From Candidatus Hydrogenedentota bacterium (GTDB taxonomy: Bacteria; Hydrogenedentota; Hydrogenedentia; Hydrogenedentales; CAILVY01): 64,000 bases of DNA. Under the pieces are notes generated by a model. The model did no database searches. It saw only the letters and a program-made list of their open reading frames with translations, and had not been told where the DNA came from. The stretch lies in the NCBI GenBank assembly GCA_029565395.1, contig JAKQOG010000124.1:1-64000 (forward strand). Direction: 5' to 3'. The translations under genes were made by a program, and so were the position numbers. Positions 36,454-45,580 of this stretch are shown here, one piece after another (position 1 is the first letter of the stretch; each line of letters opens with the position of its first letter).

Positions 36454-37843
36454 AAAACGTGCTACCCCGGTTCAGTTTGCTCACCACCCCCACCCGGCCC
36501 CCATGCGCCTCCACGATCCGCCGGACGATGGCAAGTCCCAGCCCACTTCCTGCCACTTGGCCGAGGGGGTTATCCGGCCGGCGGATACGCGTGAACTCCT
36601 GAAACAGGCTTGCCTGATCCTCGGTTGCAACGCCGATGCCGGTGTCCTCAACTTCAATCCGAACCCCATGTTCGCAACGGCGCGCCCGCACACGGATGGA
36701 GCCCCGGTCCGGCGTGTACTTGACGGCATTGGTCACAAGATTGGCGGCGGCCTCATGCAAGAGACGTTCGATGCCAAACACGGGCGGCAGCGCATCGGGC
36801 ACCTCAAAAGAAAGCGAATGCAAATGCATTTGCGCCATATCCTGATTCTCATCCACCACCCGTTCCAGCAACGCCGGCAGGTCAATCGCCTTGCCGTCCT
36901 TCTCCACATCGATCGCGTCTACCGCCGCTACAACCTCAAAATCACGGAGGAAATCCTGCGCCTCCTTCAACCGGAGCAGGATACGTTCGAAAAAATGGGC
37001 CTGTTGTTCGGGCGGCAACGTAGCCCCAGTCTCTTGCAGCGTCTGTGTGAGCATTCCCGCCGCGGCGATGGGCGACCGCAAATCGTGCAGCGCAATGTGC
37101 AAAAAATCGCGGCGGATACTCGACATCTGCTCCAATTCAGTATTTACCCTGCGCAGTTGTTCCTCTCCCTTCCGAAGCAACTGTGTCAATCCTGTGACCA
37201 GAAATACAGTCAGCCCCATCAGGAACCCTTGAACAGACAGCACCGTCAGTACAAACCGGCTGTCCAGCATCCGTGTGCAATTGACCACACCCATCGGCAG
37301 CCGCAACGGAATCAGTTCATACCACTCTCCCAGCACCAGCCCGCTGAACAGCCCGAACCCGACCATTGCATGCACATACGCCGCCTTTCTGGACAACAGC
37401 AGCGCCGCGAATATTACATGTAAAAAATAGAAGGCCTGGAACGGGGACAAGGGCCCGCCCACAATCCACAGGCACACGGTGAGGAAAATAAAATCGACCG
37501 TAATCGTGATATGCATTAACCCCTGGAGAAAGCGATACGACTGTGCGGCGCGTTCCGGGTCTTGAAATTTGCGCGCGGCGGATAGCGCCCCGACGTTGAA
37601 GAGGCCCAGAAATCCTGCAAGCCACATCAATGCCGCGACATCCAGGTTCTCCACCTTCATTACGAAATGCGCAAGCAGGGCACCCGCCATGATGCCCAAG
37701 GCCACGCAAAAGCGTATCCAGCACTGGATGTAAAGGCGTTTCCCCAAAAGCTGATTGTGCAGCAGGAGCGAGTGCGGTCCTCCTCCGGCATTCACACTCG
37801 CTTGATTGCCAGCGTTGCCTTGCTCTCCGGTTTGCGGTTCCAT
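36410..37843 (-). CDS. Membrane sensor histidine kinase
   Basis: 477 aa from ATG with AGGTG 6 nt upstream; an in-frame GTG 36 nt earlier is possible. About six TM helices (about 45-230) form the sensing part; no periplasmic domain is recognisable. A short coiled coil (KGEEQLRRVNTELEQ) leads to the H-box HIALHDLRSPIAAAG, then the HATPase domain with N-box HEAAANLVTNAVKYTP, G1 VEDTGIGV and G2 GSGLGLAIV. No response regulator is adjacent. It is convergent with the hydrogenase operon; a regulatory link is only positional. Confidence 0.92.
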   Translation of the reverse strand: MEPQTGEQGNAGNQASVNAGGGPHSLLLHNQLLGKRLYIQCWIRFCVALGIMAGALLAHFVMKVENLDVAALMWLAGFLGLFNVGALSAARKFQDPERAAQSYRFLQGLMHITITVDFIFLTVCLWIVGGPLSPFQAFYFLHVIFAALLLSRKAAYVHAMVGFGLFSGLVLGEWYELIPLRLPMGVVNCTRMLDSRFVLTVLSVQGFLMGLTVFLVTGLTQLLRKGEEQLRRVNTELEQMSSIRRDFLHIALHDLRSPIAAAGMLTQTLQETGATLPPEQQAHFFERILLRLKEAQDFLRDFEVVAAVDAIDVEKDGKAIDLPALLERVVDENQDMAQMHLHSLSFEVPDALPPVFGIERLLHEAAANLVTNAVKYTPDRGSIRVRARRCEHGVRIEVEDTGIGVATEDQASLFQEFTRIRRPDNPLGQVAGSGLGLAIVRRIVEAHGGRVGVVSKLNRGSTFFIELPDRLVDSSPQ

Positions 37844-38098
37844 GTGCAACACCTGCGATCGCCCAGACCCTGTCCACACAATCCCTAGGTGGACTCAGTA
37901 TGACATCTGGAACCGCCAAGCGCAAGCCTGTTCTTTGAAATGCGCCCTATGCCCCTTCAACCAGTGGTTTAAACAAAATGCATCTATTCCCCCTGAAAAA
38001 ATCGTCCGGTGCAGAATTCTGAAGTGCAGCAATCCTTGTTAAAAGGATAGGGGGCATGGTTCATGCGATGTAGATATAAGAGCATTCTGTAAAATAGA

Positions 38099-38168
38099 TG
38101 GCGGAGGGTGAGGGACTCGAATGCTTAAGCCCGAAGGCGCCGGTTTTCAAGACCGAGGCAGGGTCCAG
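38099..38168 (-). pseudogene. Truncated tRNA-Ser (anticodon UGA)
   Basis: On the minus strand the anticodon arm CGGTCTTGAAAACCG (loop CTTGAAA, anticodon TGA), a variable-arm hairpin GCC-TTCG-GGC, a T-loop TTCGAGT with CCCTC, and the acceptor 3' half CACCCTCCG followed by CCA are recognisable. The 5' acceptor half (GGAGGGTG), the D arm and the 5' side of the T stem cannot be found, so no cloverleaf forms. It is probably a 3' remnant left by recombination or integration at a tRNA-Ser gene. Confidence 0.55.
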
Positions 38169-38264
38169 ATCCAAGTTGGCCAGCAGTAATTTTTTAATGG
38201 GGTTTTGATGATTTGCATTTGGCTTAAATTGGGCGGTGTGTTGTCGGGCATGCCTCCTTCACCT

Positions 38265-38313
38265 TCGCCAAACACGTCACCTATTTAGAGAGCGCCACAG
38301 TCACCGGAAACAT
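38265..38313 (-). pseudogene. Decayed fragment of an FGE-sulfatase domain gene
   Basis: These 49 nt align with 39481-39530 of the neighbouring FGE gene (segment encoding AAGAFQMGDVFGEG) at roughly three quarters identity with a 1-nt gap; the corresponding frame reads IGDVFGEGEGGM after a stop. It lies just beyond the 3' end of the intact gene, so it is likely the relic of a second paralogue. Confidence 0.5.
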
Positions 38314-38348
38314 CTATGCGATCAAAACGATGTGGCCATTCACAGGCC

Positions 38349-41246
38349 TTACTGGATGAACACGGTGATCGAGTCGCTCACGGGATCCGATTCGCCTGCC
38401 GCGTTGCGCACCTTGAAGTACACCACCGCCGTATAAAAGTCACCATCAATGAGCGTGAAGTTCGGAGCCGTTGAGTAGGAATGCCACGTTGCGTCGTTGA
38501 AATCATCGTATTGGCTTGCTATGTACTCCGTCGGGTCCCCAGAGCAGGTATTATTCAGTTTGACCGACAGATCACCCGTGACGGGGGCGCCGTTGTCAAT
38601 GGCGAACGACGTGACCTGTGGTGGCGGGAGCGGAATCTCACGAGCGATGCGGAACCCGATGTTGTAAGTCGATTTGCCCGGCCGGGCGGCACCCCGCCGC
38701 GCCGTTCGGCAGTTGTCTGCGGTCAGGCTCCAGGGGCCCCCGCGATTCACCCGGTAGGTTTGCGGATCCGCTGGCCCCGTGGGGTCTGTTGCGGGGCTGC
38801 TGGCGTAGTAGTTGGGATCGTACCAGTCGTGGCACCACTCCATCGCGTTCCCGCTCATGTCGTAGGCGCCCACCGGGCTCGGGCTGTCCGTCGTGCCTGC
38901 GTTCACACCGTCATACCAGCCCACCGGTGAGGTATAGGGCGAAGCGGTAAGGCCAAGTGGGTTGGCATTGTCATAGTTGACGTTCGCCGTGCTGATGGTG
39001 TCGCTCGATTGGCCGTAGCGCCAGTGGTTGCTGTTGGGCGCGGCCACATCATGGGCCGCCGCTCGTTCCCACTGCGCCTCTGTCGGCAAGTGGTACCCAT
39101 CGTTCGCGAAGTTGGCGGCCCAGGTGCTCGTATCGTACACCGGCGTCAAGCCGGCCCATTCGCTCAACCAGTTACAGTAGGCCGCCGCGCCATACCAGGT
39201 AATCTCGAGCACGGGGTGGTCCGCCATGGACTGGCTATCCCGACTCTCCACCTCGAAGGCCGTGCCGGTGTACGTGATCTGGCAGTCAGACGCAGCCATG
39301 TCCAACAGCACCACCTCCGGTGAAAAAGCTTGCGCCACGTTGGCGTTCAACGTGGTGAAATAGCCCTGACCATTGGCCCAGTTGTAGACGTCCACGATTT
39401 GCTGGTTCGTCACTTCGTACGTACCGATCTCATAGGCCGACAGGGTCACCGTATGCACCGGCAGTTCAGGGGTAACGCCCTCGCCGAATACGTCGCCCAT
39501 TTGGAAAGCGCCCGCAGCCACCGGGAGCATTTCCGGCACATCAATGCTGCCCAATACGGTCAAGCAGATATCATCGACATAGCACGTACCCCCCAGGGCA
39601 GCACCGGACTTTTCGATCGCGAGGGCCGACAAGGTTAGTTCGTGCAGTTGGCCATCCGCCCAGGGAGAGATGTCCAGCTCCACCAGAGCGTATCCCGAAC
39701 CGTAGTCGGGATCAGAGCTGTCCGCAGTGAATACAGAATCATCGTCAAGCTCGACATTGAACGCTGCTTCCCCTTCCCCAGCGATGTACAAATAGAAGCT
39801 CAGGGAAGCCGAAACCGCCGTGGGGATAGTCAGGGCCTGTATGCAAAACACAAATGAACTGCTCGAATAATCGACATAGAGCCGGAGACACTGACTGCCG
39901 TTTCGGCCCTGGTCCGGGCTGATCTGCGGATTGCTGGACGCCGACGCATAGGTAATCACCCAGGGAGGCGCAGAGTCGCCGCTGCCGATTTCGAAACCGG
40001 CGTTTTCAACCAGGTTGCCGGGACAGTCCTCTTCGCCTTCGCCTTCGCCTTCGCCTTCTCCCTCCCCTTCACCCTCGCCTACACCTTCACCTTCGCTTTC
40101 TCCTTCACCTTCGCCTACACCTTCTCCTTCGCCTACACCTTCTCCTTCACCCTCGCCTTCTTCGCCCTCGGCGCCGCCCGACACGGTCAAGCAGACGTCA
40201 TCGACATAGCACGTGCCCGATTCTCCGGAACCTTCATCCGGAAAGGCCATGAAGAGCAAATCGTGCTCTTGGTCCGGGCTGAATTCGGAGATGTTCACCT
40301 CTACCAAAGCATATCCCGAGCTATAGGCGGAATCATTGCCGTCCGCAGAGAAGACAAGGAAGGTGTCGAAGGCGACCCAGAACTTTGCCATCCCGGAGAT
40401 GGATAGGTAGAAGCTCAGGGAAGCCGAATCTGGCGGCGGCATGGTGAAGACTTGGTTGCATTCTACGCTTTCGTTCGGCAGGGGGTGGCTCGGTTCTGCC
40501 ACGTAGAGCCGAAGGCACTGACTGCCGTTTCGGCCTTGGTCCGGACTAATCTGTGGGAGGGAATTCGCCAAGTCATAGCTGATTTCCCAGGGAGGTGCGG
40601 AATCGCCGCTACCGGTCTCGAAACTGGCATTGACAACCAGGTTTCCGGGGCATTCCTCTTCCCCTTCCCCTTCCCCTTCCCCTTCCTCTTCACCTTCGCT
40701 CCCGCCTTCCTCTTCACCTTCGATTGTTCCCTCGAACTGACCTTCTATTGAACCCTCAATCGGCCCTTCCTCCTGGCCTTCAATCATACCCTCGGGTTGT
40801 CCTTCCTCAGGTGTGCCCTCGGTTCCACCTTCGCCCTCGCCTTCCCCCTCTCCTTCTTCTCCTTCCCCTTCGCAGGATTCATGGGAGCCGGGGCCGGGGG
40901 CATACGTGTCCTCCGAGGCGCAGTTGGTATGGTAGCCATCGGAGTTGAAGAACTGAATGAGGCGCAATAACTCAGAAAGACCAACGTCCCAGTCTTGGGG
41001 AGCATAGTCGCTGTCATGCGCATTGCACAGCGTATCGCCCGGCCCTGGCGCATAGCCGTCCTCTGTGCCCGCCTGGCAATGAAAGCCATTCGAATTGAAG
41101 AATTGAATCACCCGCAGCAATTCGCTCAGGCTGATCTCATAGTCCGGCGTAGTGTCTGCCGAATGGACCTGTGCTCTTGCCGAAAACGCAAGGCACCCGA
41201 TGAACGCAACAATCAACCAAGTGTTTCGTTTGACGTTGTGGAGCAT
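38349..41246 (-). CDS. Secreted FGE-sulfatase-type protein with dockerin-like repeats and EG linkers
   Basis: 965 aa; GGAGG 5 nt before ATG; signal peptide 1-25. Two dockerin-like repeats (29-70 and 75-122) share D-x-I/V-x-LSELLR-IQFFNS-G and EDxYAPGPG. A long EG-rich linker (125-198) is followed by a jelly-roll-like module (199-355), a second EG linker (358-406), a near copy of that module (407-564), then an FGE/SUMF1-type domain (about 570-872; GAFQMGD, EVTNQQ, YHLPTEAQWERAA, YDMSGNAMEWCHDW, RGGPW, GFRIA) and an Ig-like end. Such domains occur in many secreted proteins that are not formylglycine enzymes; only a single Cys is near the usual catalytic pair, so catalysis is doubtful. Confidence 0.88.
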   Translation of the reverse strand: MLHNVKRNTWLIVAFIGCLAFSARAQVHSADTTPDYEISLSELLRVIQFFNSNGFHCQAGTEDGYAPGPGDTLCNAHDSDYAPQDWDVGLSELLRLIQFFNSDGYHTNCASEDTYAPGPGSHESCEGEGEEGEGEGEGEGGTEGTPEEGQPEGMIEGQEEGPIEGSIEGQFEGTIEGEEEGGSEGEEEGEGEGEGEEECPGNLVVNASFETGSGDSAPPWEISYDLANSLPQISPDQGRNGSQCLRLYVAEPSHPLPNESVECNQVFTMPPPDSASLSFYLSISGMAKFWVAFDTFLVFSADGNDSAYSSGYALVEVNISEFSPDQEHDLLFMAFPDEGSGESGTCYVDDVCLTVSGGAEGEEGEGEGEGVGEGEGVGEGEGESEGEGVGEGEGEGEGEGEGEGEEDCPGNLVENAGFEIGSGDSAPPWVITYASASSNPQISPDQGRNGSQCLRLYVDYSSSSFVFCIQALTIPTAVSASLSFYLYIAGEGEAAFNVELDDDSVFTADSSDPDYGSGYALVELDISPWADGQLHELTLSALAIEKSGAALGGTCYVDDICLTVLGSIDVPEMLPVAAGAFQMGDVFGEGVTPELPVHTVTLSAYEIGTYEVTNQQIVDVYNWANGQGYFTTLNANVAQAFSPEVVLLDMAASDCQITYTGTAFEVESRDSQSMADHPVLEITWYGAAAYCNWLSEWAGLTPVYDTSTWAANFANDGYHLPTEAQWERAAAHDVAAPNSNHWRYGQSSDTISTANVNYDNANPLGLTASPYTSPVGWYDGVNAGTTDSPSPVGAYDMSGNAMEWCHDWYDPNYYASSPATDPTGPADPQTYRVNRGGPWSLTADNCRTARRGAARPGKSTYNIGFRIAREIPLPPPQVTSFAIDNGAPVTGDLSVKLNNTCSGDPTEYIASQYDDFNDATWHSYSTAPNFTLIDGDFYTAVVYFKVRNAAGESDPVSDSITVFIQ
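40030..40171. repeat. Hexanucleotide repeat encoding an EG linker
   Basis: About 23 units of CTTCGC and its CTTCAC/CTTCTC/CTACAC variants (plus strand) encode alternating Glu-Gly with interspersed Val/Ser. Similar shorter tracts occur at 40655-40731, 40825-40872, 2986-3020 and 7392-7482 in the other secreted-protein genes. In-frame slippage would change linker length without disrupting the protein. Confidence 0.9.
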
Positions 41247-41313
41247 GGTATCCTCCAGTCATTGGCTGAGCCACCGCGCAAGAACCCGCGCAGTATATTG
41301 ATTTGTTTCTATT

Positions 41314-41327
41314 GATAGAATTCTATC
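41314..41327. promoter_or_regulatory. Perfect palindrome GATAGAATTCTATC, possible operator
   Basis: A 14-bp perfect palindrome without spacer sits between two divergent genes. The size and position fit a dimeric regulator site, but no regulator gene is adjacent and a chance occurrence cannot be excluded. Confidence 0.3.
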
Positions 41328-41448
41328 GACTCCCATGGGAGAAGTCAAAGAAGCCTCCACGTGTCTAGCCACAGGGCACCAGACACCGGGGGATCTCCAG
41401 GGCTCGATATGCGTTGTGAGTTGCTCGGTGTGTCCGGCAAGCGTCGAA

Positions 41449-41478
41449 TTGGCGCGTGCTCTTGGTGTCGGGTACAAT
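41449..41478 (+). promoter_or_regulatory. Candidate promoter for the 41547 beta-propeller gene
   Basis: TTGGCG (41449-41454) and TACAAT (41473-41478) are spaced by 18 nt and lie 68 nt before the ATG. The -10 box matches the consensus at five of six positions. Recognised by eye. Confidence 0.4.
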
Positions 41479-41546
41479 CAGCCGCTGACGTACCGGCGCC
41501 CCAAGGTCCGTGATCAGGGACATTTTAATTATACGAAGGAGTACAC

Positions 41547-42962
41547 ATGGCACACAGGCCAATACGAATCTCGACGATCCGTCATTCTGTGGCGCGGAAA
41601 ATTTGCGTGGTTTTTTTGATAAGCGTTCTCGGCGGCGGCACGGTGGTTTTGGCCACACCCTCCGGCACGGAAGCCGCCGGGACGAAAGCCCTCCAACCCG
41701 GTTGGCCGGAATTCCGCGGGCCATGGGGGAATGGCATTGCCGCCCCGCCCGGCGCCCCCTTGGGTCTTCCCCTGGTGTGGAATGAAACCACGAACATTAA
41801 GTGGAAGACACCGATTCCATTGCAGGGGTGGTCCTCGCCGGTGGTTATGGAAGGAAACGTATGGGTGACCACGGCTACGCTCGACGGACATGACTTCTAT
41901 GTAATCTGCTTGGATGCCGAAACGGGCAAAATTCTGTTCAATGAGAAAATGTTTCATTCCGATACCCCGGAGCCGCTGGGAAACAATGTCAATTCATATG
42001 CGTCCCCGTCGCCGGTTATCGAACCGGGCCGGGTCTATGTTCATTTTGGCAGTTACGGTACTGCGTGCCTGGACACCGCCACCTGCCAGCCGATCTGGAA
42101 GCGCCAGGATCTGCCCTGCCGTCATTACCGCGGGCCGGGGTCGTCTCCAGTTCTGTTTGAGGATCTTCTGATCCTGACGTTTGACGGTGCGGACCTGCAG
42201 TATCTTGCCGCACTCGACAAAAAGACCGGGAAAACCGTCTGGAAGACAGACCGATCCACCGTGTGGCATGATTTTGACGATCAGGGGAACGTCAAGCGGG
42301 AAGGCGATTTCCGCAAGGCGTTCAGCACCCCGTTGATTATCGACGGCGGCGGCAAACAACAAATGATTACGTTGGGATCCACGACGGCCTTTTCCTATGA
42401 CCCGCGCACGGGCCAGGAGATCTGGAAGGTCCGAATGCCCGGTTATACCCCGGCGGCGCGTCCGGTCTATGGCAACGGGCTTGCCTACATTACCAGCGGC
42501 CGCGGCGTGATTGAATTGCTGGCGGTGCGCGTTGATGGCCGGGGAGATGTAACCGATACGCACGTTGCATGGAAAATGGAGGGGCGCGGAGTGCCCGAAG
42601 AACCGTCGCCTTTGCTTGTGGGCGATCTCTTATACACGGTCAGCAACGACGGCATCGTCACATGCCTGGAAGGGGCTACAGGAGACAAGGTGTGGAGCGA
42701 ACGTCTTGGCGGCAACTACGAAGCCTCGCCGCTCTATGCCGATGATCGGATTTATTTCATTAACGTGCAGGGAAAAGCCACGGTGATCAAACCCGGACGC
42801 GCTTTCGAAGTGTTGGCGGTGAGCAAGCTGGATACAGGCTGCATGGCTTCCCCGGCAGTGGCGCAAAACGCACTGTTTATCCGCACCAAAACCGATCTGT
42901 ATCGAGTAGAAGGAAACGCCCCCGTCGCCGATTCCGTCCCAAGCGGCACGCCATCGCAGTAA
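41547..42962 (+). CDS. Secreted beta-propeller protein (PQQ/BamB-like)
   Basis: 471 aa; AAGGAG 5 nt before ATG. N-terminal hydrophobic export signal (about 18-37). The mature part begins PGWPEFRGPWGNGIA and carries propeller blades with the PQQ-type pattern, for example CLDAETGKIL, ALDKKTGKTVW, YDPRTGQEIWK and CLEGATGDKVW. Blade-forming proteins of this kind do not necessarily bind PQQ; no dehydrogenase active-site motif was seen. Likely an extracytoplasmic scaffold or enzyme of unknown role. One of seven paralogues in the window. Confidence 0.85.
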   Translation: MAHRPIRISTIRHSVARKICVVFLISVLGGGTVVLATPSGTEAAGTKALQPGWPEFRGPWGNGIAAPPGAPLGLPLVWNETTNIKWKTPIPLQGWSSPVVMEGNVWVTTATLDGHDFYVICLDAETGKILFNEKMFHSDTPEPLGNNVNSYASPSPVIEPGRVYVHFGSYGTACLDTATCQPIWKRQDLPCRHYRGPGSSPVLFEDLLILTFDGADLQYLAALDKKTGKTVWKTDRSTVWHDFDDQGNVKREGDFRKAFSTPLIIDGGGKQQMITLGSTTAFSYDPRTGQEIWKVRMPGYTPAARPVYGNGLAYITSGRGVIELLAVRVDGRGDVTDTHVAWKMEGRGVPEEPSPLLVGDLLYTVSNDGIVTCLEGATGDKVWSERLGGNYEASPLYADDRIYFINVQGKATVIKPGRAFEVLAVSKLDTGCMASPAVAQNALFIRTKTDLYRVEGNAPVADSVPSGTPSQ

Positions 42963-43003
42963 CAGTCAAGAGGTTGCCCGCGCTCGGGTGGTTGGGGTGA
43001 TGC

Positions 43004-44029
43004 CTAGCCCAAACTAAACAAGGCCCCTATGTTCGCGAATGACTTCAATGCAGGAAATTCAGCGGGGTATTTGTTGAATTGAACGTGGCCGTCTAAATAG
43101 AGCGTATTGGCCCCGCCGGGGATGTGGTTGAACTGGGCGCTCTCCGAATTTGTGGCGGACACTTCGTCCCACATGACCGGCAGGATGCTTTGCGCCTTTG
43201 CTGCCGCCGCGGCATTGTTAATATCCGTGATCAGGAAACGTTCGATCCCTTCTCTGAGCCGGTACACGGCAGTACCGCCGCCATTTCCGATGGGCACATC
43301 ACTAGGCTCCGCCATAGCGGAGAACATGGTGTACGCGCTTTCATCGTTGATGTCCTCGCCCAGCATGGTGTCGTTATCGGGATTCCTGTCGCCCAAGGCG
43401 CCGTTGAACAGCGGTGGAAAACTGCACATGCCGGCCATCACATAGGCCAATTGCGCGGAGATCATAATGTCTCCCATGCCAAAACCCGCAAGGTTGACCA
43501 TCGGGTCTTTTTCCGACACCTTGTCCAGGACAAATCCGTAATAGAGATAGCTTGCATCGGGGTTGGCCGGAATGCCTTTAAACGGACATGTCTGGCCCGG
43601 CGCATCCTGAACGATGTGTAGGGGGCTCTCAGGGCCTGTTTCAGGATCGGAAGGGCACACCAGTACGTTGACATCCGCGAGATACTCCGGGTGGATAGCC
43701 TTCATGTACGGCGCCAAACTCGCCTGGTTTACTCCATTCTCACAACTATCGGGAAATGAATCGCCCCACGGTTGATCACCGTGTACTCTCGGGAAATAAC
43801 CGTTGGCTTCCCCTGCATACATCTTGAACACCAGCCCCATCTCTTTGAGATTGTTTGCGCAACTGGATCGCCGGGCGGATTCCCGCGCGCGCGCCAGTGC
43901 CGGCAGAAGAATTGCGGCCAGAATACCGATGATGGCGATCACGACCAGCAATTCAATGAGGGTAAAGCCGGTTCTTTTTGTCCGAGCAGACATCACAACC
44001 GGAATGTTTCCGTGACATGAATCGATCAT
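43004..44029 (-). CDS. Pseudopilin-like protein with type IV prepilin signal (DUF1559-type)
   Basis: 341 aa from ATG at 44029 (GGG 8 nt upstream); 43993 is an alternative and would give a shorter leader. The prepilin signal [21 protein letters not shown] is unmistakable (cleavage before Phe), followed by [24 protein letters not shown]. The C terminus has [19 protein letters not shown], close to the H-x9-DG motif of planctomycete-type secreted pseudopilins (here one residue longer). Such proteins are processed by a prepilin peptidase and occur in large numbers in PVC-like genomes; their role is unclear. It follows the propeller gene on the same strand. Confidence 0.88.
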   Translation of the reverse strand: MIDSCHGNIPVVMSARTKRTGFTLIELLVVIAIIGILAAILLPALARARESARRSSCANNLKEMGLVFKMYAGEANGYFPRVHGDQPWGDSFPDSCENGVNQASLAPYMKAIHPEYLADVNVLVCPSDPETGPESPLHIVQDAPGQTCPFKGIPANPDASYLYYGFVLDKVSEKDPMVNLAGFGMGDIMISAQLAYVMAGMCSFPPLFNGALGDRNPDNDTMLGEDINDESAYTMFSAMAEPSDVPIGNGGGTAVYRLREGIERFLITDINNAAAAAKAQSILPVMWDEVSATNSESAQFNHIPGGANTLYLDGHVQFNKYPAEFPALKSFANIGALFSLG

Positions 44030-44111
44030 TGCAGCAGCCCTTTTTTCAAAGCACCTTCCTGAAGGGATGTATGATATGCAATAGGGGTGGAAAAAGTCCA
44101 GAACACATGAT

Positions 44112-45353
44112 TTACTTTTCCTTGATGTCATATGCAATGAGCGCATCTCCATGCCGGATATACAACCGGCCATTGGCAATCGCCGGATGCGCCCAATGCT
44201 GGCCAGTGCCTTCCGTTAGCTTAAATGTTCCGGTCCGTTCGAATCCGGTGGGGATGGCCTTCACCAGACTGACGATGCCGGATTTCGGGCCTTCATATAC
44301 GTAGAGCATTCCATCCGCATACACCACCGCACCCTGACGCACTTCCTTGGTGCCCCACATGAGTTTGCCCGTGGCCATTTCCAGACACATTAGTTGTCCA
44401 TTCTGATGCCCGGTTCCGTAGAGATACCCGTCCACTAAAACGACCCCATGATGCTGGCAGTCGAGATTTTTGTCGGTCCATTTCACCGATACCGACGAAC
44501 CATCGGGAGACAATTGCAGCGCCCCGCCCCCAGAACCGTATCCTCCGGTGAAGTACACCAGACCGTCTTGATACAACGGTGTAACGGCGTGAATGTCATA
44601 CTCCGTGGGATGGTCATGGGTCCACAGCAGGGCCCCAGAGGTGGCATCGGCGCCCACCACCAGTTTGGCGGTTTCCGTCAGGAGGATGCGCCGCCCCTTG
44701 TGGTCGACAATGGCCGGTGAACAATACGATGCCTGATCACTCAGCCCCTGGGTTGTCCAGAGGGTTTCCCCGGTCATTTTATTGAGTGCGGCCAGCCCGG
44801 CATCGGGGCCGCCAGGGGTACAGATCACCCGTTCGCCGTCGACCAGGAGGGATTCCGCCAGTGTCCAGGTATTGTTTTTCGCTTTAAACCGTTCAAGGAT
44901 ATTGACTTCCCACAATTTTGCGCCCTTGGCGAGGTCAATACAGTACACGACGCCCAATCCCGACAGGAGGTAGAGCCGGTCGCCATCAATAGTGGGGGTG
45001 GAACGGGGTCCCGGCGCCTGCTGATCCAGGGTCTCTTTCCCATACACAAGGCTTTTTTCAATAATCCCGTCACTAGATAAAATAGAGAGACTGCCGTTTT
45101 GCCCGTCCTGCATGCCGGTGATGTAAATCTTGCCATTAACTACCGAGGCGGAAGAAAAGCCTTTGCCCAATCCTTTGGCCACCCAGACCACGGCAGGGCC
45201 GCCTTCGGGCCACGTTTTCAGCAGGCCTTGTTCCTCGAACCGCCCATCCCGATGGGGGCCCCGGAATTGCGGAGAATCTCCCGCAACGGCGGGACCTGCA
45301 AGGCAAAAAACCATCCCTATCATGGTCATAATGGCGAAAGACGTTCTTTTCAT
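44112..45353 (-). CDS. Secreted beta-propeller protein (PQQ/BamB-like)
   Basis: 413 aa from [20 protein letters not shown], chosen because it gives a clean signal peptide (cut after AVA) and AGGAAAG lies upstream; the frame extends 35 codons further. The mature part starts [14 protein letters not shown] and has blades such as [36 protein letters not shown] and [12 protein letters not shown]. Divergent from the 45581 propeller gene and 82 bp upstream of the pseudopilin. Confidence 0.85.
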   Translation of the reverse strand: MKRTSFAIMTMIGMVFCLAGPAVAGDSPQFRGPHRDGRFEEQGLLKTWPEGGPAVVWVAKGLGKGFSSASVVNGKIYITGMQDGQNGSLSILSSDGIIEKSLVYGKETLDQQAPGPRSTPTIDGDRLYLLSGLGVVYCIDLAKGAKLWEVNILERFKAKNNTWTLAESLLVDGERVICTPGGPDAGLAALNKMTGETLWTTQGLSDQASYCSPAIVDHKGRRILLTETAKLVVGADATSGALLWTHDHPTEYDIHAVTPLYQDGLVYFTGGYGSGGGALQLSPDGSSVSVKWTDKNLDCQHHGVVLVDGYLYGTGHQNGQLMCLEMATGKLMWGTKEVRQGAVVYADGMLYVYEGPKSGIVSLVKAIPTGFERTGTFKLTEGTGQHWAHPAIANGRLYIRHGDALIAYDIKEK

Positions 45354-45580
45354 GGCTGTGACTTTCCTGACCCGGGTCGAAATTGGAGAACAATTCTCGT
45401 TAGTATAGACTCCGAAGTCCTTGATTATCATGGAATTGTAAAAAACGATGCAACTCACTGGAAAACACGGGAGGGCTTAGAGGAAATTCCCGTGTCACTG
45501 GAAACGTTGTATGGGTAAAGGTAGTCTGTAAGGGACCGGACATGGCGTGTATCACGGCACAATGTAAGATAGAGGCACAT

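Larger units (their letters stand above)
37844..38348. other. Intergenic region with tRNA and FGE remnants
   Basis: No intact gene is seen. The region contains a truncated tRNA-Ser (38099-38168) and a short decayed copy of the FGE-sulfatase coding sequence (38265-38313). The combination of gene fragments points to past recombination or insertion at this site. Confidence 0.55.
41247..41546. other. Divergent control region (FGE protein / beta-propeller)
   Basis: No gene is supported. It holds a perfect 14-bp palindrome (41314-41327) 68 bp upstream of the minus-strand start and a candidate rightward promoter (41449-41478). Confidence 0.5.

Noticed and set aside
38101..38168. Selenocysteine tRNA on the plus strand (TCA in a 7-nt loop)
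   Set aside because: The plus strand gives no matching acceptor or T arm, whereas the minus strand has a tRNA-Ser 3' end with T-loop and CCA.
41547..42962. PQQ-dependent alcohol or glucose dehydrogenase
   Set aside because: Only propeller blade repeats are seen; the catalytic Asp/Glu context, vicinal Cys pair and heme site of those enzymes were not found.
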